NCBI RefSeq assembly: GCF_004348325.1 | Contig: NZ_SMKF01000014.1 | Coordinates: 1 to 64,000 of the forward strand | DNA length: 64,000 nt | Direction: 5' to 3' | Source: Micromonospora sp. KC213 | GTDB lineage: Bacteria > Actinomycetota > Actinomycetes > Mycobacteriales > Micromonosporaceae | Shown here: piece by piece, positions 17,452-25,839 of the stretch | Layout: each line of letters opens with the position of its first letter | How positions within the stretch are numbered: the stretch's first letter is position 1 | The notes under the pieces: generated by a model | The model's database searches: none | Told to the model about the DNA's origin: nothing | Seen by the model: the letters and a program-made list of their open reading frames with translations, nothing else | Made by a program: the position numbers and the translations under genes

Positions 17452-19422
17452 TCACCTTTCCTGAGCCTGCGAGCCGAGCTGGATCGAGTGCCAGCCCGGG
17501 GTCAACGTGAGGGTCTGCTTGTGGGTGCGGCCGGTCCGGTCCCGCCAGCACAGCTGCACCTCGACCGGGCCGGTCACGTTCCGGCCGAGTCCGACGTGGA
17601 CCTCGCTGCTGCGCTTGCCGGAGTGGCCGCTGCCGCCGTCGACGCGGCCGAGGAGTTTGCGGCCGTCGCCGGTGGTGACGGTGACCTGGGCGCCGACCGC
17701 GGGGGAACCGGTGACCGGCTTGCCCGCCGGGGTCTGGCCCGGGGCCGCCCCCTCGTGGGTCAGCCGCAGTCCCAGGAACGCCCCCGGTGACGGGCTGTCG
17801 TTGTGGTAGAAGACCGGCTCGTCCCACTGCCGGGCGACCGCGAAGTCCAGCCGGCCGTCGCCGTCGGCGTCGCCGGTGGCGATGCCCCGGGTCGGCACCG
17901 GGATGTCCAGGCCGAGTTCACCGGCCAGGTCCACGTACCGGCCGTCCTCGCCCTTGGCGAAGAAGTGCAGCCGCTGGCTGCCGCCGATGTCGTCGCCGGC
18001 GGTGACGTGCGGCCACCACAACGGGTTGGCCAGCAGCTCGTCGTTGGCGGTGGCCAGCTCCTGCAACTGCGGCCAGCGGTTCACGTCGCCCTTGACGAAA
18101 CCGGTGGTCTGGGCGACGACGAGGTCACCGCCGTTGTCGAAGTCGGCCAGCTTAACGTCCCAGCCCCAGCCGGACCAGGCCAGCCCGAGCGGCGCGCTGC
18201 GGTCGTCGAAGGGCGCTTTGCCCCGGGCGAACTGCCGGGCCAGGTCGCCGTGGTCCCGGGCGGAGTTGACGAAGGCGAAGTGGCTTTCCTCGATCCCGAA
18301 GGAGGTGGTGATGTTGCTGACGAACATGTCGTAGAGGCCGTCGCCGTCGAGGTCGCCGAAGTCGACGCCCATGCCCTTGAAGGAGTCCAAACCGACCCGC
18401 TTGGACTTCGGGACCAGGGCGCTGCCGCGGGCGCTCTCCACCAGGGCAAACTTGATCTTCCCTGGGGTGGAGCGGTTGTGCAGCAGCCGGTCCGGGCCGA
18501 AGTCGTGCGCCACGTACAGCTCGGGCAGCAGGTCACCGTCGAGGTCGTTGGCCCCGGCGGCGAGCGCCCAGCCCTTGGAGACGTCGCGGGGCAGCACGTT
18601 GTCGACCTTCTGGAAGGTGGCCGTGGGCTCGGCGCCGCCGCTGCCGCCGGTGAAGCGGAAGAAGTAGTCCTCCCCGCCGTTCAGGCCGTACGACATCGAC
18701 CGGTTCATCTCGACGCCGCCGTTCTGCGAGTCGTCCAGCACCGGCCCGTGCGGGAAGTAGTTGCCGATGAAGATGTCGACGTGACCGTCGCCGTCGAAGT
18801 CGTCGACCGCGGCGGCGTTCGTGTTCCACTGCGGCTCGGTGTACTCCGTGCTGGAGCCGGGCACCAGCTCGACCGGCCGGTACGCGGCGGTGGACAGCGA
18901 CCGGGCGCCGTCGCGGGCGAGGTAGATGATCGGCGTGCGGCCCCAGAGGTAGACCAGCAGGTCCATCCGGCCGTCCTCGTTGAAGTCGCCCGGCACGCAA
19001 CCCATCGGCGCCATCACGTCGTTCATCGGCAGGGGAGCCGGGTCGAGCGCGAACGGGGCGTACCGGTCGGACTTCGCACCGGGCGTCGGAGTGACCACCA
19101 CCTGATCGGTGCGGGGGTCGGTGATGCAGAGGTCGTTCGCGAGGCCGTCGCCGTCGAGGTCGTTCATCGCGACCCCGGAACCGACCGAGGAGATCCAGGC
19201 GTCGATGTTGCGGTAACGCTGGTTGACCTTGCGGATGGTCTGCTGCGGGAATCCGGCGGGCAGCGCGATCGAGGTCGGGCTGAACGCGTACCGCTGCGCC
19301 AGGTCGTCCCGTTCGGCCGCCGACGCCGTCGGCAGTCGGGACGCGAAGAACAGGCTCGCCATGACGGCGAGGGCGATGACCCCGGCCAGGTTCCGCCGAA
19401 GCCAGCCTACTGACATAGACAT
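17452..19422 (-). CDS. unbV: UnbV-like FG-GAP/ASPIC secreted protein (E5)
   Basis: 656 aa. The signal peptide or anchor is LAGVIALAVMASLFFASRL, residues 12-30. The body is a beta-propeller of VCBS/FG-GAP repeats with calcium-loop motifs: MNDLDGDGLAND, GDFNEDGRMDLLVY, VDDFDGDGHVDIFIG, DFGDLDGDGLYDMF and GDADGDGRLDFAVA. The last 100 residues resemble the ASPIC/UnbV domain (GAQVTVTTGDGRKL, SSEVHVGLG). It is conserved in enediyne clusters next to UnbU; its function is unproven, and a role outside the membrane is suggested. The start ATG 19422 follows GGAGG by nine bases and lies just past the stop of the DUF1702 gene. Confidence 0.93.
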   Translation of the reverse strand: MSMSVGWLRRNLAGVIALAVMASLFFASRLPTASAAERDDLAQRYAFSPTSIALPAGFPQQTIRKVNQRYRNIDAWISSVGSGVAMNDLDGDGLANDLCITDPRTDQVVVTPTPGAKSDRYAPFALDPAPLPMNDVMAPMGCVPGDFNEDGRMDLLVYLWGRTPIIYLARDGARSLSTAAYRPVELVPGSSTEYTEPQWNTNAAAVDDFDGDGHVDIFIGNYFPHGPVLDDSQNGGVEMNRSMSYGLNGGEDYFFRFTGGSGGAEPTATFQKVDNVLPRDVSKGWALAAGANDLDGDLLPELYVAHDFGPDRLLHNRSTPGKIKFALVESARGSALVPKSKRVGLDSFKGMGVDFGDLDGDGLYDMFVSNITTSFGIEESHFAFVNSARDHGDLARQFARGKAPFDDRSAPLGLAWSGWGWDVKLADFDNGGDLVVAQTTGFVKGDVNRWPQLQELATANDELLANPLWWPHVTAGDDIGGSQRLHFFAKGEDGRYVDLAGELGLDIPVPTRGIATGDADGDGRLDFAVARQWDEPVFYHNDSPSPGAFLGLRLTHEGAAPGQTPAGKPVTGSPAVGAQVTVTTGDGRKLLGRVDGGSGHSGKRSSEVHVGLGRNVTGPVEVQLCWRDRTGRTHKQTLTLTPGWHSIQLGSQAQER

Positions 19423-19425
19423 CTG

Positions 19426-20400
19426 CTAGTTCCTCCCGATCGCCACGAACTCGTCGGCGACCCGCTGTCGCCAGATCTCGTACGCCGGCAGCTGGTGGCC
19501 GTCCGGCGTGGCTGGACGTCGCTGCTCGGTCAACTCGGCCGCCCGCGCGGTGCTCATCCCGCAGAACACCTCGGCAGCCAGCTCGTTGTGCGGTACGACC
19601 AGGCCGGCCCGGACCCGGGCGGTCGCCCCGAAGGCGCTGCCCTGGGCGAGCTGCGGTCGGTACTGGCCGGCACGCTGCCAGAACGCCCGCAGCTCGGCCT
19701 CCTCGCCGCCACCGGCGTAGGTGGCGGCGAGGCCGGCGCCGCCGAACAGGTCGGCCCGGCGGTGCGGCGCGAACCCGCCGATCGTGTCGACCACCCGGTC
19801 CGGGTCGGTGCCGCAGACGAACCACAACGCCCGCCCGATGCCCTGGTCGATGGCGCGGTTGGCGTACCCCGCCGGGCCGCCGCCCGGCCACCGGAACCCG
19901 GGGTCCTGGTACCGGGCCCGCACGTACCGATCGGTGTGGAAGTACGCCTGGTGGAAGCCGTAGCCGTCGAGGACCAGCCAACGCAGCAGCGGGTCCGGCA
20001 TGGCGAGCCGGTGCCACAGGAACCGGGGCAGCCGGGCCATCGCCCAGCCGACGCCCACGTACGCCATGTAGAGGTGGGCCGACCCGACGCCGTCCAGGAA
20101 TCGCTCGACCCGTCTCCCCCGGACCGGCGACAGCGCGTCGACAATTGCGAGTGCCATTGCCGCACCTTCGTAGGCGAACCCACGGAAACGGCGCTCCAAT
20201 TGATCCAGGTGTGGCGCGAAGTCCTCATCCGTGCGCGATTGGGCAGCGGCTGCGAAGCCGGTGAGAAATGACTCGCCGACCGTCTCCAGCACGGTTCGGG
20301 TGGCCCGGCTCTTGATGTGGAATCCCCGCACGTCGAGCCTGGTCTGGGAAACGTCCGGCGTCAGGACGCGACGCCTGAGCGTACGCCAGTAGGTGGTCAA
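19426..20400 (-). CDS. UnbL/DUF1702 family enediyne core protein (first gene of the core operon)
   Basis: 324 aa. Family signs are FRGFAYEGAAMALAIVDAL, MAYVGVGWAMARLPRFLW, DGYGFHQAYFHTDRYV and NRAIDQGIGRALWFVCG. I chose TTG 20400 because GGGGGA lies four bases before it and the N-terminus then aligns with the paralogue at 21.5 kb (MTTYWRTLRRR against MSTVLGSLRRL). It heads the seven-gene core operon and lies 50 nt behind the -10 of a promoter carrying the cluster element. DUF1702 proteins occur in nearly all enediyne clusters (E3 in nine-membered systems) and have no demonstrated reaction. Confidence 0.88.
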   Translation of the reverse strand: MTTYWRTLRRRVLTPDVSQTRLDVRGFHIKSRATRTVLETVGESFLTGFAAAAQSRTDEDFAPHLDQLERRFRGFAYEGAAMALAIVDALSPVRGRRVERFLDGVGSAHLYMAYVGVGWAMARLPRFLWHRLAMPDPLLRWLVLDGYGFHQAYFHTDRYVRARYQDPGFRWPGGGPAGYANRAIDQGIGRALWFVCGTDPDRVVDTIGGFAPHRRADLFGGAGLAATYAGGGEEAELRAFWQRAGQYRPQLAQGSAFGATARVRAGLVVPHNELAAEVFCGMSTARAAELTEQRRPATPDGHQLPAYEIWRQRVADEFVAIGRN

Positions 20401-20451
20401 AGCGTCCCCCAAGAAAGATCGGAAAGCAACCGTTTAAGGTGCTCCTGGACG

Positions 20452-20494
20452 ATCCTGCCAGGCAGCCCGACACACGTCTTCTTCAGAATTGCCG
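20452..20494 (-). promoter_or_regulatory. Cluster element plus promoter of the enediyne core operon
   Basis: The element CTTCTTCAGAATTGCCG is on the plus strand at 20478-20494. On the transcribed (minus) strand a 20-bp gap leads to CAGGAT at 20457-20452. It controls the operon from the DUF1702 gene through the PKS to the P450. Confidence 0.65.
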
Positions 20495-20570
20495 AGCCCG
20501 GCAAGCAGCACGGGATAATTGCCGACAAGGACAGTGTCGAGCAATAAGTAATCCATCGGAACGAACGAGC

Positions 20571-21557
20571 TCAGGAAGGATGCGTGGTCAGGCAACGCAC
20601 CCGGACCCGCCGCCGCCACTCCTCGTACGCCGGCACCCCGAGCGGGGCCCGCAGGTCGACGGCCACATCGTCGGCCAGCTCCGCCGCCCCGGCCACCGAC
20701 ATCCCGGTGAACAACCGGGTCGCCTGCTCCGAGTGCGCCGGGACGTGCCCACTGAACGCCCGCGCCTTGGCCGCGAAGACCGCGCCCTGGGCCAGATCGC
20801 CACGGTGCTCGCCGGCCGCCTCGCCGAGCGCGGTCAGCGCCCCCTGGTCGGCGCCGCCGGCGAACGTCGCCGCCAACCCCACACCGCTCCACAGGTCGGG
20901 CCGGCGTTCGGTGGCGAACGCGCGCACCGCCGCCGCCACGTCGACGCTCCGCGCCCCGTGGATGAACCACAGCGCCCGGCCGATGCCTTGGTCGACGGCT
21001 TTCGGGAAGTACCCGGCGTCGCCCTGCCACGGGTACGGTCGCAGCCGCTCCTGGGCCCGCACCACCCGGTCGGTGTCGAAGTAGGCCCGGTCGAAGCCGT
21101 ACCCGTCGACGGCCAGCCAGCTCATCGTCGGGTGGTACGGCATGCCGGGCAGGTCGGGCAGCACCGTCCGCCAGAGCCGGCGGGGCAGCCGGGCCATCGC
21201 GAACCCGATGCCGATGTAGGCCAGGAACAGGTGCGGCCGGCCGGGCCCCAGCAGCAGCTCACGGGTGAGCGAACCGCGCCCTGCGCGCATCGCGTCGCGG
21301 ACCGTGCAGGCCATGGTGGCCCCCTCGTACGCGAAGCCGCGCAGCGCCACGTCGACCAGTTCCAGCCGGCGTTCCAGCTCCCACTGGTCCCGGGCGTCCA
21401 CCCCCCACTCGAAGCCGCAGACCACCGACTGCGGCACCGCCTCCAACCAGCGGGCCACGGCCGCGTCCGGCTTCGGGAAGCCCCGCCGCGCGAAACCGAC
21501 CTCGGCCAGTGACGGAGCCAGTGCCAGCCGGCGCAACGAACCCAGGACGGTCGACAC
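20571..21557 (-). CDS. Second UnbL/DUF1702 family protein
   Basis: 328 aa, clearly paralogous to the product of 19426-20400: LRGFAYEGATMACTVRDAM, LFLAYIGIGFAMARLPRRLW, DGYGFDRAYFDTDRVV, KAVDQGIGRALWFIHG and HSEQATRLFTGMS. Some enediyne clusters have two such genes (E2/E3-like). GTG 21557 is chosen because GAGGAGG lies five bases upstream and the N-terminus then matches its paralogue. It follows the AhpD-like gene by 80 bp and probably shares its promoter at 22.8 kb. Function unknown. Confidence 0.87.
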   Translation of the reverse strand: MSTVLGSLRRLALAPSLAEVGFARRGFPKPDAAVARWLEAVPQSVVCGFEWGVDARDQWELERRLELVDVALRGFAYEGATMACTVRDAMRAGRGSLTRELLLGPGRPHLFLAYIGIGFAMARLPRRLWRTVLPDLPGMPYHPTMSWLAVDGYGFDRAYFDTDRVVRAQERLRPYPWQGDAGYFPKAVDQGIGRALWFIHGARSVDVAAAVRAFATERRPDLWSGVGLAATFAGGADQGALTALGEAAGEHRGDLAQGAVFAAKARAFSGHVPAHSEQATRLFTGMSVAGAAELADDVAVDLRAPLGVPAYEEWRRRVRVRCLTTHPS

Positions 21558-21637
21558 GTTCGCCTCCTCTTGGTCGGAAGATTCGGGTCGCCGACGTCCC
21601 GAGGGCTCTCGGTCGTCCTCCCGGGACGCCGGCGAGG

Positions 21638-22714
21638 TCACTGCGGTGGTGCCGCCCGGTCCGGAGCCAGGTGCCAGGCACCCACCCGCCGGGCGGCGGC
21701 GAGGCTGGCCCAGGCGGCCACCTCCACCAGCTCGCGGTCACCGGGGTGCTCCCGCCGGAACTCCGCCACCACGCTCTCGTCCACCTGGTACGAAGCCACG
21801 GCGGTGAGCAGGGCGAGCCGCCCGGCGGCCCGCTGCCGTACCGGCAACCGCTCGACGAGGTCCTCGCACCACTGCCGGTCCAGTCCGGTCTCCTCGCCCC
21901 GCCAGTCGGCCAGGAGCTGGTGCACCAGTGCCCGGACCGCCGGGGGCACCGAGCGGTCGCCGGCCGCCTCCAGGGCGGCGTACGCGCGGGCCACGGCGCC
22001 GGCGACCGTCTCGCTGCCGGCGGCCCAGCCGGCGTCGGTCGGCAGCGGCGTCGCCGGCAGCAGCGACAGGGCGCGTCCGGCCGGAACCTCCCGCAGAGTG
22101 GGGCTGAGCAGGAGGCTGATGCCGTGCTTGAGGCGGCGTCGGGCGGCCGGGGTCAACCGGGGCGGCAGCAGGAAACTGGCGAGAAAGACGTTCACCATCC
22201 GGGTCAGGTAGTGGAAGGCCACCACCACGCCCACCAGCTCGGCTCGCTGCTCCTCGGCGAAGGGCGCCGCCGAGCCGGCCTGCTCGTCGGGCAGGTGCGC
22301 GGTACGGGCCCAGTGCACCAGCGGGCGCAACGTCGGATCCGCCACGTCGCCGGGCCGGTCGGCGACGATCGCCTCCGCGTCGTCGGCGTCGGCCAGGTCG
22401 TACATGCCGGTGCTGTGCATGTCCACGCAGTACGGGCAGATGTTGGCCACCGACACGGCGGCGGCCACCGCCTCCTTGGTGGCCCGGTCGACGGCCCCGG
22501 CGGCCATCAGCGGTTCCCGCATCAGCATCCAGTACGCGGCGAGCACCTCCGGGGACGGCGAGTGCAGCAGCACCGGCGGGATGACCAGCCGCATCTCCTG
22601 CTCGACCTGGTCGTAGACGGCGGCGACCAGCCCTTCGGCGGCGGCCCGCGCGACCGGCGTGACGTGCTTGACCTGACGCTGGACAACCGACGATACGACC
22701 CGGCTGGCGAGCAT
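21638..22714 (-). CDS. AhpD-like carboxymuconolactone decarboxylase family protein, paralogue 1
   Basis: 358 aa, about twice the length of AhpD. The central region has the peroxidase-type signature AVDRATKEAVAAAVSVANIC followed by PYCVDMH, giving the E...CxxC...H arrangement of the AhpD active site. A second helical repeat without the Cys pair fills the C-terminus. The ATG at 22714 follows GGGAGG. In an enediyne cluster such a protein could act as a thiol-dependent reductase or peroxidase, but this is a guess. A promoter with the cluster element lies 89 bp upstream. A close relative is encoded at 24.1-25.2 kb. Confidence 0.85.
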   Translation of the reverse strand: MLASRVVSSVVQRQVKHVTPVARAAAEGLVAAVYDQVEQEMRLVIPPVLLHSPSPEVLAAYWMLMREPLMAAGAVDRATKEAVAAAVSVANICPYCVDMHSTGMYDLADADDAEAIVADRPGDVADPTLRPLVHWARTAHLPDEQAGSAAPFAEEQRAELVGVVVAFHYLTRMVNVFLASFLLPPRLTPAARRRLKHGISLLLSPTLREVPAGRALSLLPATPLPTDAGWAAGSETVAGAVARAYAALEAAGDRSVPPAVRALVHQLLADWRGEETGLDRQWCEDLVERLPVRQRAAGRLALLTAVASYQVDESVVAEFRREHPGDRELVEVAAWASLAAARRVGAWHLAPDRAAPPQ

Positions 22715-22775
22715 GCCGCCTCCCTGGTGCTGCGGTGGGTGGACTCCCGCCGGTATCCGGTCGGGGGTTGTTGCC

Positions 22776-22819
22776 AGCATGGCCGGCTCCGCTCGGCCGG
22801 AAAAACTCCGAGATTGCGC
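22776..22819 (-). promoter_or_regulatory. Cluster element plus promoter for AhpD-1 and DUF1702-2
   Basis: AAACTCCGAGATTGCGC on the plus strand (22803-22819), a 21-bp gap, then CATGCT on the minus strand (22781-22776). The element matches the consensus at every position from CTCCGAG onward. The -10 is poorer than at other sites. Confidence 0.6.
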
Positions 22820-22926
22820 ACCTGTGGCACCCACCGGACGGCCCGACGTGCGCACGGCAGGAGAACCGCGAACGGCTCACGGTCGTCGATAATCACCGGC
22901 GTGACCGCCGTACCGAGGAGGAACGG

Positions 22927-23958
22927 ATGAGGGTTCTGGTGACCGGCGGTACCGGCTTCGTCGGGTCGCACACGGTGGCCGCGCTGCACCGCGACGGCCA
23001 CCGGATCCGGCTCCTGGCCCGGGATCCGGCCCGGGTACGGCCGGTGCTCGCCCCGCTCGGCGTCGACCCGGAGCAGGTCGAGGTGACCTGCGGGGACGTG
23101 ACCGACCCCGACGACGTGGCCGCCGCGGTCGCCGGCTGCGACGCGGTGCTGCACGCCGCCGGCGTGTACAGCTTCGACCCGCGCCGGCACCGGCGGATGC
23201 GGGCGGTCAACGTACGCGGCACCGAGTTGGTGCTCGCCGCCGCCCGGGCCGCCGCCGTCGACCGGGTGGTGCACGTGTCCACCTTCGGTGCGCTGCTGCC
23301 CTGCGGGGCCGGGCCGGTCACCCCGGACACCCCGGTCGGCGCTCCCCGGGAGACGTACCTGGCCAGCAAGGCAGCGGCGGACGCGGTCGCCCGTCGGCAC
23401 CAGGGCGAGGGCGCCCCGGTCCTGATCAGCTACCCGCCGGCCGTGCTCGGGCCGCACGACCCGCACCTCGGCGACCAGACCACCCGGATCCGCAACGCCC
23501 TGCGCGGGCTGATGCCGATCTGGCCACGGGGCGGCTTCCCCGTCGGCGACGTCCGGGACCTGGCCCGGCTGCACGCCGCGTTGCTCGCATCGAAGCCACG
23601 CTCCGGGCGGTATCTCGGCCCCGGGGCCTACGTCGACACCGGCGCGCTGCTCGACACGCTGCGTGCCGTCACCGGCCGGCGGCTGCCGGCCGTCCGGCTG
23701 CCCGCCGCGGCGATGCTGCCGGTCGGCGTGCTGGCCGGCCTGGCACAGCACGTCGTCCCGGTGCACATACCCGCCGAGTACGGGGCCATCTACACCTGCC
23801 GGGTGGCCCGCCCGATGGACACTCACGCCACCGACGAGCTGCTCGGCCGGCCGGCCCGCCCGCTCGGCGAGACCCTGGCCGACACGGTGCGCTGGCTGCA
23901 CGCCGCCGGCCATCTCAGCCGCCGGCTGGCCGGCCGGGCAGCCGGCCCACCGCCGTGA
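22927..23958 (+). CDS. NAD-dependent epimerase/dehydratase family protein (extended SDR)
   Basis: 343 aa. The N-terminus MRVLVTGGTGFVGSHTVAAL is the Rossmann dinucleotide-binding motif. GDVTDPDD, HAAGVYSFDPRR, VNVRGTE and the catalytic YLASK (YxxxK) follow, with the upstream Ser in VHVSTFG. The C-terminal half (GLMPIWPRGGFPVGDVRDLA) resembles 3-beta-hydroxysteroid or dihydroflavonol reductase-like SDRs more than sugar epimerases. The start ATG 22927 follows GAGGAGGAAC. It is divergent from AhpD-1 and runs toward AhpD-2. No plus-strand version of the cluster element precedes it. It probably reduces a ketone or similar group on a pathway intermediate. Confidence 0.88.
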   Translation: MRVLVTGGTGFVGSHTVAALHRDGHRIRLLARDPARVRPVLAPLGVDPEQVEVTCGDVTDPDDVAAAVAGCDAVLHAAGVYSFDPRRHRRMRAVNVRGTELVLAAARAAAVDRVVHVSTFGALLPCGAGPVTPDTPVGAPRETYLASKAAADAVARRHQGEGAPVLISYPPAVLGPHDPHLGDQTTRIRNALRGLMPIWPRGGFPVGDVRDLARLHAALLASKPRSGRYLGPGAYVDTGALLDTLRAVTGRRLPAVRLPAAAMLPVGVLAGLAQHVVPVHIPAEYGAIYTCRVARPMDTHATDELLGRPARPLGETLADTVRWLHAAGHLSRRLAGRAAGPPP

Positions 23959-24105
23959 GGCCGGCTCGGCAGCCCGCCGTGAGGCCGGGCGTCGCGTTGA
24001 GGACCTGGGCGTCCGGCCGGTGCCAGGCGGCCTGCCAGGCGGAAAAAGCGGCTGGGCAGCCGCGTCGTGCCGCCTGCGGGCGAGCAGTCCAACCGGGCAG
24101 GCCGG

Positions 24106-25194
24106 TCAGCCGCGTGGCCGGGCCGCTCCGGTCGGCCCGCCGGACGCTCCGATCCAGAGCCGGGCCCCGACGCGCCGGGCGGCGGTGAGGCTGGCCCAGG
24201 CGGTCAGGCCGATCAGCTCGGCGTCGTCGACACCGGTGCGGCGGACCTCGGCCACCGCACCGTCGTCGACCTGCCAGGACGCCAGCGCCGCCAGCAGGGC
24301 CAGCCGGGCGGCCGGGCGGTCCACCGTGGGCAGGCCGGCGACCGCGTCGTGGACCCAGGACCGGCTCGGGCCGGTCGGGCCGTCCCACCGGTCGACCCGC
24401 CCGACGACCAGCTCCCGTACCGCGGGGCTGACGGTCCGCCGGCCGGCGTCCTCGATGACCGCGGCTGCCCGGGCGAACGCCGCCGCCACCGGGACCGACC
24501 CGCGCGCCCAGGCCAGGTCCGCGGGCAGCTCGGCCACCGGGAGCCGGTCGGCCGCCGTCCCGGCCGGGCCGGCCTGCGCCGCGGTACGCCGGATGCGGAC
24601 CCGCAGCAGCTGGCGCAGCACGTCCCGCACCGGTGCCGGCGCGGCGGCCGGCAGCGGGGAGTCGTCGAGGAAGATGTTGACCATCCGGTTGATGTAGTGG
24701 AAGGTCACCGCCACCCCGACCAGCTCGGCGGTCGCCGCCGGTGACAGCGACGAATCCAACGGGTGCTCGCCGTCGGCGCGTACCCACTCGACGAGCCGGC
24801 GGGCGGCCGGGTCGCGGACCGCGCCGGTCCCGTCCCGGAGCAGGGCGGCGGCCTCGTCCGGGCCGGCCAGGGCATGCACCGCGCTGCCGTGCACCTCCAC
24901 GCAGTAGGGGCAGGCGTTGGCGGCGGACACGGCGGCGGCCACCGCCTCCTTGGTCGCCCGGTCGACCTCGCCGGCGGCCACCAGCGTCTCCCGCAGCATC
25001 GCCCAGCACGCGCCGAGCACCGCCGGGTCGGGCGAGTGCAGAACCACCGGCGGCGCGAGGACGCCGAACTCCCGCTCGATCCCGGCGTACACCTCGGCCA
25101 GCGCCGCCGGTGCCACAGCGGGCCGGACGGGCACCACGTGTCGGATATCGGTCAACGACCGACGGACGGCCGTCCGGAGCAACCATGAGCGCAC
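24106..25194 (-). CDS. AhpD-like carboxymuconolactone decarboxylase family protein, paralogue 2
   Basis: 362 aa. EVDRATKEAVAAAVSAANAC then PYCVEVH repeats the E...CxxC...H motif of the paralogue at 21.6-22.7 kb, and FHYINRMVNIFLDDSPLP is shared along the second half. GTG 25194 is chosen because GGGAGGGA lies about six bases before it. The gene is divergent from an HxlR regulator with only 72 bp between, a layout typical of a regulator controlling a redox-related neighbour. It lacks the 17-bp element carried by paralogue 1, so the two copies may be controlled differently. Confidence 0.85.
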   Translation of the reverse strand: MRSWLLRTAVRRSLTDIRHVVPVRPAVAPAALAEVYAGIEREFGVLAPPVVLHSPDPAVLGACWAMLRETLVAAGEVDRATKEAVAAAVSAANACPYCVEVHGSAVHALAGPDEAAALLRDGTGAVRDPAARRLVEWVRADGEHPLDSSLSPAATAELVGVAVTFHYINRMVNIFLDDSPLPAAAPAPVRDVLRQLLRVRIRRTAAQAGPAGTAADRLPVAELPADLAWARGSVPVAAAFARAAAVIEDAGRRTVSPAVRELVVGRVDRWDGPTGPSRSWVHDAVAGLPTVDRPAARLALLAALASWQVDDGAVAEVRRTGVDDAELIGLTAWASLTAARRVGARLWIGASGGPTGAARPRG

Positions 25195-25240
25195 GTCCAC
25201 TCCCTCCCGGTGGCCCGGCCGAAGCCGAACCACGCTGGGT

Positions 25241-25268
25241 ATCGACAAGGTCACTAGAATGGGTCGAT
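25241..25268. promoter_or_regulatory. Operator-like inverted repeat and leaderless promoter of the HxlR gene
   Basis: ATCGAC (25241-25246) and GTCGAT (25263-25268) form an inverted repeat around the -10-like TAGAAT at 25255-25260. The ATG of the HxlR gene is at 25267, six bases after that hexamer, so its mRNA may be leaderless. The site fits autoregulation and control of the divergent AhpD-2 gene. Confidence 0.4.
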
Positions 25269-25806
25269 GGTGAGCCACAATCGACAGGCCTGCTCGATCG
25301 CCCGCGCCCTGGAGGTCGTCGGCGAACGGTGGACGTTGCTCGTCGTCCGGGACGCGATGCTGGGCGTGACCCGGTTCGACGCCTTCCTCAAGAGCCTCGG
25401 CGTCGCCCGCAACATCCTCGCGGACCGGCTGTCCACGCTGGTGGAGGCCGGCGTCTTCGAGCGGGTGCCGTACCAGCAGCGCCCGCTGCGCCACGAGTAC
25501 CGACTCACCGACCGGGGGCGGGAACTGGCCCCGGTCGTGCTCGCCCTGATGGAGTGGGGTGACCGGCACCGCGCCGACGAGGCCGGGCCGCCCCGGCTCG
25601 CCGAGCACGAAAACTGCGGTGGCCCGGTCCGCACCGAGGTGCACTGCGCCCGGTGCGGCGGTCCGCTCACCGAGGCGGAGATCAGCACCCGGCTCTCCCC
25701 CCACTACGTCGCCCACCGCCAGCGTCAGGGCCGGGAGGTCGCCACCTGGCCGTCGGACGCCACTGCCGCCGCCCGGCGTCGACGACCCGGCCGCCGGACC
25801 CGGTGA
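25267..25806 (+). CDS. HxlR-family transcriptional regulator
   Basis: 179 aa. The winged-helix domain shows the family pattern: CSIARALEVVGERWTLLVVR, FDAFLKSLGVARNILADRL, LVEAGVFERVPYQQRP and EYRLTDRGREL. Cys10 in the RQACSIARAL segment is the position used for redox or aldehyde sensing in HypR/YodB-type members. A C-terminal extension has NCGG and CARCGG, two Cys pairs that may bind zinc. It is divergent from AhpD-2, whose peroxidase-like motif would suit an electrophile-sensing pair. It ends 33 bp from the convergent GMC oxidoreductase gene. Confidence 0.87.
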   Translation: MVSHNRQACSIARALEVVGERWTLLVVRDAMLGVTRFDAFLKSLGVARNILADRLSTLVEAGVFERVPYQQRPLRHEYRLTDRGRELAPVVLALMEWGDRHRADEAGPPRLAEHENCGGPVRTEVHCARCGGPLTEAEISTRLSPHYVAHRQRQGREVATWPSDATAAARRRRPGRRTR

Positions 25807-25839
25807 GCTTCCGGGTCCGGGCCGTCGGCGCCGGTGGCC

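Noticed and set aside
22927..23958. Sugar epimerase/dehydratase for deoxysugar formation
   Set aside because: No glycosyltransferase, nucleotidyltransferase or other deoxysugar gene is in the window, and the C-terminal half resembles hydroxysteroid-dehydrogenase-type SDRs.
23952..23993. Short direct repeat CCGCCGTGAGGCCGG at the end of the SDR gene
   Set aside because: Two copies only, in a GC-rich tail spanning the stop codon; probably chance or simple slippage.
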